DNA of 64,000 nt from Phalacrocorax aristotelis. Lineage: Eukaryota > Chordata > Aves > Suliformes > Phalacrocoracidae. The notes under the pieces are model-generated. The model saw only the letters and a program-made list of their open reading frames with translations. It was not told the DNA's origin and did not search any database. Positions within the stretch are counted from its first letter, which is position 1, and every line of letters begins with the position of its first letter. A program made the translations under genes and the position numbers. Below, piece by piece: positions 12,684 to 23,600 of the stretch. The stretch lies in assembly GCF_949628215.1 (NCBI RefSeq), contig NC_134276.1, positions 219,172,224 through 219,236,223 on the forward strand, given 5' to 3'.

Positions 12684-12880
12684 GTATCTGGAGACAGAGC
12701 GGGCTCTGGAAGCTGTTTGCTGGAGCTGTCCCAGCAATGTCTGGGACTGCAGAGTCATACCATGGAGCTGGTAGTGCTGGAGCAGTTCCTGAACATCCTG
12801 TCCCAGGAGGTGCAGTGCTGGGTGTGGCAATGAGACCTCCACCAAAGCTGTGGCCCTGGCCAAGGGATAGATTCTGGCAT
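12684..12880 (+). pseudogene. SCAN-domain relic
   Basis: The frame from about 12696 reads LLELSQQCLGLQSH, then MELVVLEQFLNILSQEVQCWV, then a TGA at about 12832. This closely resembles the SCAN dimerisation box (LLVLEQFL.ILP.E.Q.WV) found in SCAN zinc-finger proteins and in some Gypsy-type elements. Six or so residues of the usual ..KEQIL.. stretch are missing, and a one-base shift after the stop restores a plausible ETSTKAVALAKG end. No start, splice sites or zinc fingers follow within the next kilobase. I infer a dead fragment of a SCAN gene or SCAN-bearing retroelement. Confidence 0.6.
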
Positions 12881-13700
12881 GTAGGAGCTGCAGATGGGCA
12901 GATATTTATGTGGTAAAGGTGGAGGATGAGGCGTACTGCACTTGTCATGGTTTGGGGACTTGCCCTGGGATTGTGGGTGTGTGGCATGAGGGTATGTCCC
13001 ATGAGCCTTTGAAATCCTTTTGCCTGTGTCCTCTTCCTCAGGCCACCGCGTGGATGATGGTGGAAGGACCCAGCATGGAGATGTCACATCCTCAAGGATC
13101 ATTTAAAAACCCTGCCTAACACATACCCTCAGGACACAGTGGAAGTAGGCTTAAAAAATGCCTTCCAATCAAAATATAGACCTTCAGCTCAGATTTCTCC
13201 TCCCTAACTCTGAGCATTGAACAAATTTCCTCTTATCCTGGTCAGAAGAGTTCCTCCACTAGCAGGGATGGGCTGGGAGAAGGCACCTGGGAAACTTCCT
13301 GACTAGACAGGAAGCAGGGATGAATGCAGCTACCAAAATATCAGGGACCTTCATTAGCTATGTGATCATCCTCTATCTCTCCTACAGACTTGGAGGGGGT
13401 CTCTCCCTGATGGTCACTACAATGTGCTGCCCTCAGAGTCCAGCGGGCAACTGCCCTGTCCTGCCACCACAAAGAAGGATGCTCTTAAGGAGATTGGACT
13501 CCACCTCCTTCTTTCAGAGATCCCTTGTGACACAGAGAAGAGAGGATTAACAAGATGTGTGTTAAGAGACCAGCCAAGCTTGTTGCCTACCCCTTTCTCT
13601 TCTGCAGATAAAGCCCAGGCCCTGTGTGATCTTGGTGTTGATGGGTAGGTAAACAAGGGAAGATCAGGCTGAACACAGCTGGGAAGTGCCCTCTCTCCGT
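12881..13700. other. Intergenic, no gene seen
   Basis: Mixed-composition DNA with only short open frames. No domain, splice pattern or known repeat was recognised. Confidence 0.5.
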
Positions 13701-13704
13701 ATCC

Positions 13705-14476
13705 TGTTGTCGTGTCCCAACCTGAGAGGAGGAGGGAGAGTGACCAAGGTTCTAATGATCCCCTTGGACTAAATTAAGGTGAAATGACACCAAACAATCA
13801 ATGAAACATTTTATTTCAATGCAGAAGTAACTTGAAGGTAAAAAGACAACTTGAACTTGAAAACATGGAAAAGTGTTGACGGAGGGGGTTCTTATTAAGA
13901 ATACTTGTAAAAGAAGAGGAAAAGAAAGGAGGGGGAGAGAGAGAAAAAGAGGAAGGGGAAGGGGGAAAATAGGGAGATATCACCACCCTTAGATGCAGTG
14001 CCAATGACGACAGACATGATGATCCTCTGGTGGTGAGCGTGCCCCAGTCTCTCTTGTAGTGTCTTTTATAGTCTAAGTCCCGCCTTCAGTTATGCCGCCT
14101 GTGAGCTTATATGGTTCTTTCTCCAGAAGTTTCATGAGCTTCTGTGCAGGTGCCATTGTGAGGGGTGGTTGTGAGGGATCTTTCAGACAGTCATAAGCCC
14201 CTTCCTCAAATAAACTTTGTATGACCTCTGCAAGTTGCTATCTGAGGCACAGCAGAACCTGGGACTGCACATCCTCGAACATGCTCCTCACCCCTCCCCC
14301 CCGCCCTGCCCTGCGTCTGTCAATTTGTTGCCTGCAGCTTGCTATGTCCCACTTTACAACATCTGAGACATTAACTCTTTCAGTCCCTCACACCTGTATT
14401 CAGAGAAGGTGCCTGAATCAGGACCCTGCCCAACAGCAGGATACAGTCAGGGAGTAGTAAACCAGAGGGCCCACCA
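13705..14476 (-). mobile_element. Solo LTR, minus strand, possible 4-bp target duplication
   Basis: 772 bp bounded by TG...CA, flanked on both sides by atcc (13701-13704 and 14477-14480). On the minus strand it has TATAAAAG at 14063-14070 and AATAAA at 13810-13815, about 250 bases downstream, as expected for U3-R-U5. A purine-rich stretch lies at 13905-13975. A 4-bp duplication is usual for class I (gammaretrovirus-like) elements. Four matching bases can arise by chance, so the edges are moderate calls. No internal retroviral region is present. Confidence 0.5.
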
Positions 14477-14639
14477 ATCCCACCTGGGAGTCAAACTACT
14501 CACAAGCGTTTTCTCCATGCAGGAACAAGAGTAAGACAAAAAGGTCACAGGTGGCCGCAAAGGCTGGTCACCCCCTCATTGCTGTGCTGACCCTTGAGCT
14601 GTGGCTGGGTCCTCCTGCTCCCATTCTTTGGCCAAGTTG

Positions 14640-16900
14640 AACCATTACTCCAGCGTCAGAGAGAAAACAGATCTGTCTCATAATGGGCAACTTTCCCTGA
14701 CTTTCCCTCTCTATGGAGTTCAGGATCCTGCTGAGCATGCTGAAGGTCAGTACTAAGACAGGGGTTCTAGATTTTAGAAGAGCAACTTTCAGCTCACTCA
14801 GAGTCAGCTGGAAGGGATTCCATGGGATGCTTCCACGGAAGATAAAGGAGCTAGTGAGTGCTGTGAGTTCTTCAAGAACTCTCTTGGAAGCATAAAACCA
14901 GTTTATCCCCTACAAAGGAAAGGGAAGTAAGCAGAGCAAGAGGCTCCCTTGGCTCAACCATGAACTCTTGAGTCTACTCAAATCCAAAAGAGAAGCATAC
15001 CAGAGATGGAGAAGTGGAGGATTATCCACTGAATGCTACAAGGGCATTGCCAGAGTGTGCAGAGATGCCGTTAGAAAAGCAAAAGCCCAGCTTGAATTGA
15101 AACTGGCCATAGATGTCACAAATAACAAGAAAAGGTTCTTCAGGTACGTAAACCACAAGCAGAAACAGAAGAAAAACATAGGCCCACTGTTAAACAGAAA
15201 AGGACAGTCAGTCACCTCTGCTGAAAAGGCAGAGGTTCTCAACACTGTCTTCATCTCTGTCTTTACCAGAACTGTTGGGTCCCAGGCTTTAGGAACGGAA
15301 TTTCTGATTGATCCAAACATAGACTCAACATCAGTGAAGGAAGAGTTAGTATGTGAATTATTACAGGAGCTTGATCCCTACAAATCAATGGGCCCTGACG
15401 CCATCCACCCGAGGGTGTTGAGAGAGCTGGCTGACTTCATTGTGAGGCCACTCTCCATAATCTTCAAGAAGTTGTGGAGAACGGGGGATGTCCCAGAGGA
15501 CTGGAGGAAGGCAAATGTTACCCCTATCTACAAGAAAGGCTCGAGGGAGGATCTGGGTAACTATAGGCCCATCAGCCTTACTTCAATCCCTGGGAAAGTT
15601 ATGGAATGAATCCTCCTGGGGGCCATCACAAGTCAAATGAAGCACGTGACTGGGAAAAGCCAACATGGCTTCACTAAGGGCAGATCGTGCTTGACAAACC
15701 TGGTGGCCTGCTATGACAAAGTGACTTGCCTGGTTGACACGGGGCGGGTAGTGGACATTGTCTACCTGGACTTCTCCAAGGCTTTTGATATTGTTCCCCA
15801 TGGCGTCCTCCTGGAGAAATCAATGCGTCATGGCCTAGAGAAGTGGTCTGTGCAGTGGGTGGGAAACTGGCTGACAGGCCGTACCCAAAGGGTGGTGGTA
15901 AATAGCTCCTTCTCAAACTGGCAACCTGTCACTAGTGGAGTTCCCCAGGGATCAATATTGGGCCCAGTGTTATTCAACATCTTCATAAGTGATCTGGATA
16001 GCGGGATCAAGTGTAGCCTGATGAAGTCTGCTGATGACACCAAATTGAGTGGGGAAGCAGACACTCCAGAAGGGAGACCTGCTCTGCAGGAAGATCTGGA
16101 TAGGCAGGAAGAGTGGGCTAACAAGAACTTTACGAAGTTCAACAAGGACAAGTGTAAGGCCTTTCACCTGGGAGAACATAAACTGGGAGTGCAGCACAGA
16201 CTGGGATCCACCTGGCTGGAGAGCAGCTCTGTGGACAGGGACCTGGGGGTCCTGGTGGACAGAAAGCTCAATATGAGCAAACCGTGTGCCGCTGCAGCCA
16301 AGAAGGCCAACAGGATGCTGGGCTGCATCAAAAAGGGCATCGCCAGCAGGGAGAAAGAAGTATTACCCCACTCTACTCAGTGTTTGTCAGGCCACACCCG
16401 GAGTACTGTGTACAGTTCTGGTCCCCGCTATACAAAAAAGATGTGGACAGGCTGGAAGGGGTCCAGAGAATGGCCGCCAAGATGATCAAAGGGTTGGGAA
16501 GCTGCCATACAAGGATAGGCTGGGAGAACTAGGTTTTTTCAGCCTTGAGAAAAGAAGGCTTAGAGGGGATCTCGTCACCATGTATCAGTACTTAAGGGGT
16601 AGTTACAAAGAAGATGGAGACTCCCTTCTTACAAGGAGTCACATGGAGAGGACAAGGGGGAATGGACACAAGTTGCTCTGGGGGAGATCCTGATTGGCCA
16701 CCAGAGGGAAATTTTTCACAGTGAGAACAGTCACCATTGGAATAATCTCCCCAGGGAAGTGGTTGACTCCACCGCATTGGACACTTTTAAGATTCAGCTG
16801 GACAGGGTACTGGGCCATCTTGTCTAGACTGCGCTCTTCCTAGAAAGGTTGGACAAGATGATCCCTGAGGTCCCTTTCAACCTGTGATTCTGTGATTCTC
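14640..16900 (+). mobile_element. CR1 LINE, long 5'-truncated copy
   Basis: Begins in the linker between endonuclease and RT (TGVLDFRRATFSSLRVSWKG at 14755), then ORF2 pieces 14968-15609 and 15637-16485. Recognisable RT blocks are GPDAIHPRVLRELADF, NYRPISLTSIPGKVME, HGFTKGRSCLTN, YLDFSKAFDIVPH and [20 protein letters not shown]. The catalytic motif is SADDTKLSG (FADD type). A TGA at 15607 and a frameshift at about 16365 kill it. It ends in tgtgattctgtgattct at about 16898. Confidence 0.95.
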
Positions 16901-17796
16901 ACCTCATTGATTACACCTTCCCTAAGAGCCACCATGCAGATCTAGATTCCCCCATGTATGCCTCTGTGCAGGATGGCAGACCCTGCTGTGCATGAATGCC
17001 CAGTGCCTGCAGCAGGTCCCTCCCCCTGCGGCCATTTCTGTCCTACTGACAGTAGCGATGGAGAGAGGTTTGTTCAGCAGTCACCACTTTGCTAAGGCTC
17101 CCACCACTGGCAAAGATGTCTGCCTGCCCACCAACATCCCAAATGTCTCCCCATCCTGTGCAGAGTCTCACTAAAGATTGTAGGACCTCAGCAGCTGACG
17201 GCTGTAGGCCCTCCACTTAGATCTGATTTGGCTGCTCACAGAAGGTCAGGCACCCTCACAGATGCTTCCCCAAACCCACTGGGCTGACTCCACAGCCCAG
17301 GTCCTCCCACAAACACTTCACCCTTCATCAAGAAGGTGTTTCCTCTGCAGGAATGTCCTTGCTCAAGGCTTAACCCAAGCTGTTCTCTCAGACCTCACTG
17401 GAGCCTCTTGGGTTTCCCTCCTCCAGTGCCTATTTCTTTGCTTTCCTTGAAGGCAGCTGTGGCCTGACACTCCCTTCCTCCAGCTCAACCATTTACTTCA
17501 GCCAACTGCACAGTCATACTAGCAAGGATTTGCCAAAGCTCTGCCGTGGGCTTTCTTGCAGGCCTGTACCTTGGTATGGGCAGTCACATCAACATCCCCA
17601 TCACTCACCGCATGCAGCATGACCATTCAAACTGCCACTTTGCTGACAGCTTCAGCTGTGGAGAAGGCCTAGCTGATACATCAGGCTCTTGGGGATATTC
17701 CGACCTTGTTGAACTGACACTGGTGTTGGTAAGGGTATGCGGAAGGAGACAGTTTGCTCCTTTAAGGGTATCTGGTCCAGGGCCCTTCTCAATGCA
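16901..17796. other. Intergenic, no gene seen
   Basis: C/T-rich mixed sequence with short open frames only. Positions 17735-17790 and 17925-17990 share a diverged block (gtttgctcc ... ctggtccagggccc / ctgatcagggaccc), suggesting a small tandem duplication. Confidence 0.45.
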
Positions 17797-17838
17797 AAAA
17801 AAAAAAAAAAAAAAAAAAAAAAGTGGGGGGGGAAGGAA
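17797..17838. repeat. Homopolymer A(26) followed by G run
   Basis: A pure poly-A run at about 17797-17822 is followed by tgggggggg and a purine stretch. There is no upstream retrocopy to explain the poly-A as an mRNA tail. Confidence 0.8.
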
Positions 17839-18104
17839 AGGAAGAAGACATAGACAAGAACATACAAGGACACCAACCTGACCACCAAACCTGGTCAGTC
17901 ACACTAACTGATGAAGGCATGTGAGAGGGCGAGAATGTTTGCTCCAGCAAGCTTAGCTGATCAGGGACCCTGTCAGCTGGGAAACTAAGGGGAAAAGCAG
18001 GAAGCCAGAAACAAAATATACAGACATACAGACCTGACAAAACAAACAGGGAGACAATGATAAGAAACAAACCTCACCTGTCACACTAACCAATGAGCTA
18101 TCAA

Positions 18105-18425
18105 GAAACTACAGAGGCCGCTTTGAAACGTGGACTTCGCGAACCGGAAAAAAACCCGGCGACCAGACTGGCAGGGGTGCGGTCAGCCATGCTGGCCCGC
18201 GTGGCATGCCGGGAGCTGTAGTCTCTCGCACGGGGCCTCCAGAGAACCGTGTTGGCCCGCCAGGCGCGCCGGAGGCCGTAGCACTGCTGCCACCCACTGA
18301 CCAAAGTTGGGTGCTGCAGCTCGGACTTCGCGCCCGCGCAGTTCCCGGGAGTGGGTCCAGCCCCTCCCTCACGCCGTCGGCTCAGGCGCATGCGCCCTGC
18401 CCGGAACCAACGTGAGGGCATTCTT
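18105..18425. promoter_or_regulatory. CpG-rich promoter-like patch
   Basis: A dense CpG block in otherwise AT-balanced DNA. It has a perfect palindromic NRF1-type site GGCGCATGCGCC at 18385-18396, a ZNF143-type site (minus strand, 18204-18222) and an ETS-like accggaa at 18139. This combination is typical of TATA-less housekeeping promoters. No gene is attached with certainty. A possible 39-nt exon downstream is described under findings. Confidence 0.45.
18185..18300. repeat. ~61-bp minisatellite, two units
   Basis: Two units start at about 18191 and 18251, each with KTTGGCCCGC...GCATGCCGGGAGCTGTAGT-like sequence. The first matches the ZNF143 element ACTACARYTCCCRGCATGC on the minus strand. 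It is the same family as the array at 27.38 kb. Confidence 0.55.
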
Positions 18426-18579
18426 CCCCTGTGGATGTCGTTGACAGCATCTGGCTTTGTTTTGTTTTGTTTCTGATTTGCCTTGTTATCATATAAACGT
18501 TCATGAAAAGGAAAAAGTCTAATACTTGCGTTTTAGACTAGCTGTCATGGCTGAAGTTGGAGAGACCAGGAAAAGGTAA

Positions 18580-20530
18580 ACCAGCTGAAGAATAAAATTA
18601 AGTGGATTGAATTGGAAGCTGTCTCTAACTGCAGACAAGAAACCCTGACTCTCTGGGTGAGGAAGGATTCCTATTAGGAGTCCTCAGCAGACTAGATCAT
18701 GAAAATATAACCCAGGGGCTGTATATGTAATCAAAAGTATGATAAACCCATGTATTTGTGTGTGTATTGCACCAGTTATCTATGAAGCCTTATGTTGTTA
18801 GAGCTATAAGACACCAAGATAGTCCTTGGTGGACTAGTGACCAGAGCTACAGAAGATGGGCGAGAGAGAAAGAGGAAAAGAGAAAAGTGTCTGAATTGTA
18901 AAAGTCTCTGGCCAGTGCTGAGAGAGGGAGCTGTGTTGAGTTCTGGGCCCTTGGGTCTCTTCTGAATCCCTGTCCCCCCCGCTCTCCTCATCCCCTACCC
19001 CTCCACCTTCCAGCACGCCTCTCTGCCTCTCCCAGCCTCCATCTCTCTACTGCATTGTTCTTCATCCCTACATGTCTCCCTTTGCTTTTCTGTCCCTCTG
19101 TCTGGCTCCCTGACCCACTGTCTGACTCGCTGACCATCTCTTTCCCTCTCTGGCATTTTTTCTGCTTCAGATGGCAATAAAGTTCTGCCAGGTCTGACCA
19201 TGGCACCTCGTTCTAATATGTGTTAAGTCATGGACCATGCACCCCATGCCAAAAATCAAACTGAATGAGTAACAGCTGTATTTCACCTTGGCCTCCGAAG
19301 GATGCGCCTTCCTTTGCCAATGGTCAAAACTGAGATCTTCATGCCTTCTCTCTAATGTGGGCTGGCCCTTGGGTACCTGTACTGCCTAACAAAACAGAGA
19401 AGATATACTCCTGTACCCTACTCCATCATGCTCTCAGTCTACAAAAAAAAAATGCATGAAAAGAACAGTACTGTCCCCATCACTATATGACAGCAGTAGT
19501 TTGCACAGTATACAACTGAGCGATGTGATATCATGCACCCCTGTAACTGGAGAATTTTGCTGCAACGCTGCTTCACATTTCAGCAATGGTGTCCACTACC
19601 CTTGGCCACACATATGGGCCTGATTTCCTTGAGGTGCACCCCAAACACCTTTGCTTGTCATCTGGAAAAACTGTGTGAAAAGTAGTTAAGAGTGTCTGGC
19701 AATTAAGGTATGTCCTTAAGATGTAAGTGTACCCCACTTATCCCAGATAGTTGGCTTCCTCTTATGCAATTATACAGCTAAAACAAAAACAACCTTGGAG
19801 ACACTCTGAGAGGGATTAATGTATCCACATAGTCTAGACTCAGACCATTGACCCTCATACCAGATGTCCTTGGGGATGGCCCCACAAACATGAGAGGAAG
19901 CTCAATCCTAGCTCCCAAGGTGTCCTGGAACTGAGTGCTCTGCTCCCCTCTGCACTGTGGGAAAAGACCAGTGAGGCTATATGGCCAAAAGAGGAACGTA
20001 AACCCGAGGGACTAGAATGTCAAAAGGAGACCTGACTCTACCCACAGGCACAAAAAATCCCAAGAAGCACATAAAAGAAAAGCAGAACGCTAAAAGGCAT
20101 ATAGCATGGTGCCATGTGGCAACTCAGACCATCAGCTGGATGAAATAGACCCATGAGAGGCCCATGAGAGAGGCAGCGCAAGACAGAAAGACACTGAGAA
20201 GCCTGAGCTGGGGTACTTACAAAGCCCCACACAGAATAATGGGGGTGGAAGGACAATTTAAAAAAAAAACCCAACAGGTATTGGTGTAATGTTGCAATTC
20301 AAAGAGATATAACATAAAGAGCACACAACTAAAGGAACTGGTGCAAAATAGATGATGGAAAAATGAGGACGAGTGCACATAACTGCCGCAGGTGGAACGA
20401 GAGCTACCCTCATGAGACAGCAGTGGAAAAACTTCTAAATGGGAGAATGGAAAAGGTTTGCAGGCCCAGAGCCTGGGGGCGGGGGGGTGGGGGTGGGGGG
20501 TGAGGTTGGAAGCAGCCACTGGCCTGAGAC
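18580..20530. other. Intergenic, no gene seen
   Basis: Includes a C/T-rich stretch at 18960-19160 and a G-run at 20477-20503. Open frames are short and unsupported. Confidence 0.5.
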
Positions 20531-20532
20531 CA

Positions 20533-23500
20533 TTATAGAATCATAGAATCATAAAGGTTGGAAAAGACCTCTAAGATCATCAAGTCCAACCATCAACCCA
20601 ACACTACCATGTCTCCTAAACCATGCCCTGAATTGTCACGTCTACATGTTTTTTGAACACCTCCAGGGATGGTGACTCTACCACCCCTCTGGACAGCCTG
20701 TTCCAATGCTTGACCACACTTTCAGAAAGACATTTTCCCTAATATCCAATCTAAACCTCCCCTAATGCAACTTGAGGCCATTTCCTCTTGTCCTATCGCT
20801 CGTTACTTGGGAGAAGAGACCAACACCCGCTTTGCTGTAGTTGTAGAGAGCGATAAGGTCTCCCCTCGGCCTCCTCTTCTCCAGTCTAAACAACCCCAGT
20901 TCCCTCAACCTCTCCTCATAAGACTTGTTCTCCAGACCCTTCACCAGCTTCACTGCCCTTCTCTGGACATGCTCCAGCACGTCAAAGCCCTTCTTGAAGT
21001 GAGGGGCCCAAAACTGAACACAGGATTCAAGGTGCGGCCTCACCAGTGCCGAGTACAGGGGCACGATCACTGCCCTGCTCCTGCTGGCCACATTATTGCT
21101 GATACAAGCCAGGATGCTGTTGGCCTCCTTGGCCACCTGGCCACACTGCTAGCTCGTGCTCAGCCAGCTGTCAACCAACACCCCCAGGTCCTTTTCCGCC
21201 AGGCAGCTTTCCAGCCACTCTTCCCCAAGCCTGTAGCATTGCATGGGGTTGTTGTGACCCAAGTGCAGGACCCGGCACTTGGCCTTGTTGAACCTCACAC
21301 AATTGACGTCAGCCCATTGATCCCGCCTGTCCAGGTCCCTCTGCAGAGCCTTCCTACCCTCGAGCAGATCAACACTCCCACCCAGTTTGGTGTCATCTGC
21401 AGACTTACTGAGGGCGCACTCAATCCCCTCATCCAGATCATTGATAAAGATGTTAAACAAGACTGGCCCCAAAACTGAGTCCTGGGGAACACTGCTGCCA
21501 ATTGGATTTAACTCCTTTCACCACAACCCTCTGGGCTCAGCCATCCAGCCAGTTTTTTACTGTGCTGGTTTTGGCTGAGAAGGGGTTAATTCTCCTCACT
21601 GTGGGGGTCGGCTACCTTTCCAGCTTCCCGCACTCTGCCGCGTGGCGGGGGGGCTGGGAGGGGCAGGGCCATGGTGGGGGCGGCTGACCCCGACTGGCCA
21701 ATGGCAGGTTCATTCCATACCATGTGACACCATGACCAATATATTGAGGGGGGGGCAGTGGCAGCGCGGAGGCGGCGCGGCACCGGGTCGGCGGGCGGCG
21801 AGCGGCTGCGGCACGTGCGGTTTGTTTCGGCGGTTCGTTCTCCCTCTCCCCTCCCCTCCTTTCCCCCTCCCCCGGGGCTTTGCGCCTCTCGTTGTTCTCC
21901 TTTACATTGCATTTCTACTGTTGTTTCTTTTAATTTTAATTATTAAACTGTTCTTATCCCAACCCACGAGCGTTACCCTTCTGATTCTCTCCCCCATCTA
22001 CCGGTGGGGGAGTGAGTGAGCGATTGTGTGGGGCTGAGCTGCCGCTAAACCACAACATTTACCCAGCAAAGAGTACACCCATCCAAGCCATGAGCAGCCA
22101 GCTTCTTCAGAAGAATGCTGTGGGAGACAGTGTCAAAGGCTTTGCTAAAGTCCAGCTAGATAACATGCACAGCCTTTCCCTCATCCACCAGGTGGGTCAC
22201 CTGGTCATAGAAGGAGATCAGGTTGGTCAGGCAGGACCTGCCTTTCATGAAGCCATGCTGGCTGGGCCTGATCCCCTGGTTGTCCTGCACTTGCCTGGTA
22301 AGCTCACTCAAGATGTATTGCTCCATAACCTTCCCCGGTACTGAGGTCAGGCTGACAGGCCCGTAGTCCTCCGGATCCTCCTTCTGGCCCTTCTTGTAGG
22401 TGGGCATCACATTGGCATGCCTCCAGTCATCGGGGAGCTCTCCTGTTACCCAGGCCTGCTGATAAATGATGGGGAGTGGCTTGGCAATGGCCTCTGCCAG
22501 CTCCCTCAGTACTCTTGGGTAGATCCCATCTGGCCCCATAGACTTGTGAGTGTCCAGGTGGAGCAGCAGGTTGTAACTGCTTCCTCCTGGATTATGGGGG
22601 GTTTAGTTTGCTCTCTGTCCCTGCCTTCCATCTCAGGGGGCTGAATACCCTGGGGATAACTGGTCTTACTGTTAAAGACTGAGGCTAAGAAGGCATCAAG
22701 TACCTCAGCCTTCTCCTCATCCTCAGTGGTGATGTTCCCCTCCACATCCAATAGAGGATGGAGATTCTCCTTGGCTCTCTTTTTGTTTACATATTTGTAA
22801 AAACATTTTCTGTTATCCCTTACAACAGTGATCGGATTTAGTTCTAGCTGAGGTTTTGTCTTCTTAGTTTTCTCTCTGCAAGACCTAACAAGATCCCTAT
22901 ACTCTTCTTGAGTTGCCTGCCCCTTCCTCCAAAAGAGGTAAACTCTCCTTTTTTTCCTGAGTGCCAGCAAAAGCTCCCTGTTCAGCCAGGCTGGTCATTT
23001 TCCCTGCTGGTTTGTCTTGTGGCACATGGGGACAGCCTGCTCCTGATCCTTTAAAACTTCTGACTTGAAGAATGCCCAGCCTTCCTGGACTCCTTTGCCC
23101 TTCAGGACTGCCTCCCAAGGGACTCTCCCAACCAGAGCCCTAAACAGGCCAAAGTCTGCCCTGAGGAAGTCCACGGTAGTGCTTTTTCTGACCCCCCTCC
23201 TTACTTCACCAAGAATCGAGAGCTCAGTCATATCATGGTCACTAAGCCCAAGACGGCCTCTGACCACCACATCTCCCACCAGTCCCTCTCTGTTTGTGAA
23301 CAGATCAAGCGGGGCACCTCCCCGGTGGGCTCACTTACCCGCTGTGTCAGGAAGTTATCTTCCACACACTCCAGGAACCTCCTATACTGTTTCCTCTCTG
23401 CTGTGTTGTATTTCCAGCAGACATCTGGTAGGCTGAAGTCTCCCACGAGAACAAGGGCTAGCAATTGTAATAGTTCTGCCAGCTGCTTGTAGAACACTTC

Positions 23501-23600
23501 ATCTACCCCTTCATCCTGGTTGGATGGTCTATAATGGACTCCCAGCAGGATATTTGCTGGAAAAGCAACACGGCGAGCCATGCACAATCCAGAAGGATCC
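20533..23600 (-). mobile_element. CR1 LINE, near full ORF2, split by an LTR
   Basis: On the minus strand it runs from the endonuclease end (ANILLGVHYRPSNQDEGVDE, then VGDFSLPDVCWKYN at about 23450) through the linker and RT (GPDGIYPRVLRELAEAIAKP at 22500, HGFMKGRSCLTNLISFYDQV) to the C-terminal part ([20 protein letters not shown] at 21400) and the 3' tail at 20533. A solo LTR at 21561-22057 interrupts it. Several stops and frameshifts are present. The 5' end abuts another CR1 in opposite orientation at about 23600. Confidence 0.95.
21561..22057 (+). mobile_element. Solo LTR with 5-bp target duplication
   Basis: 497 bp from TGTGCTGG to CACAACA, flanked by tttac at 21556-21560 and 22058-22062, inserted inside the minus-strand CR1. 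It contains a CCAAT-like gccaatgg, a TATA-like atatattg at about 21738 and ATTAAA at about 21943, so the element reads on the plus strand. Removing it and one tttac rejoins the CR1 exactly. The 5-bp duplication suits class III (ERVL-like) elements. No internal genes remain. Confidence 0.9.

Noticed and set aside
17797-17822. Poly-A run as tail of a processed retrocopy
   Set aside because: The upstream 500 bases show no coding remnant or target duplication.
20762-21136. CR1 open frames as possible host genes
   Set aside because: Clear LINE reverse transcriptase and C-terminal sequence with the CR1 tail. The same applies to frames at 14968-16485, 22156-22970, 24086-25971 and 52542-53884.
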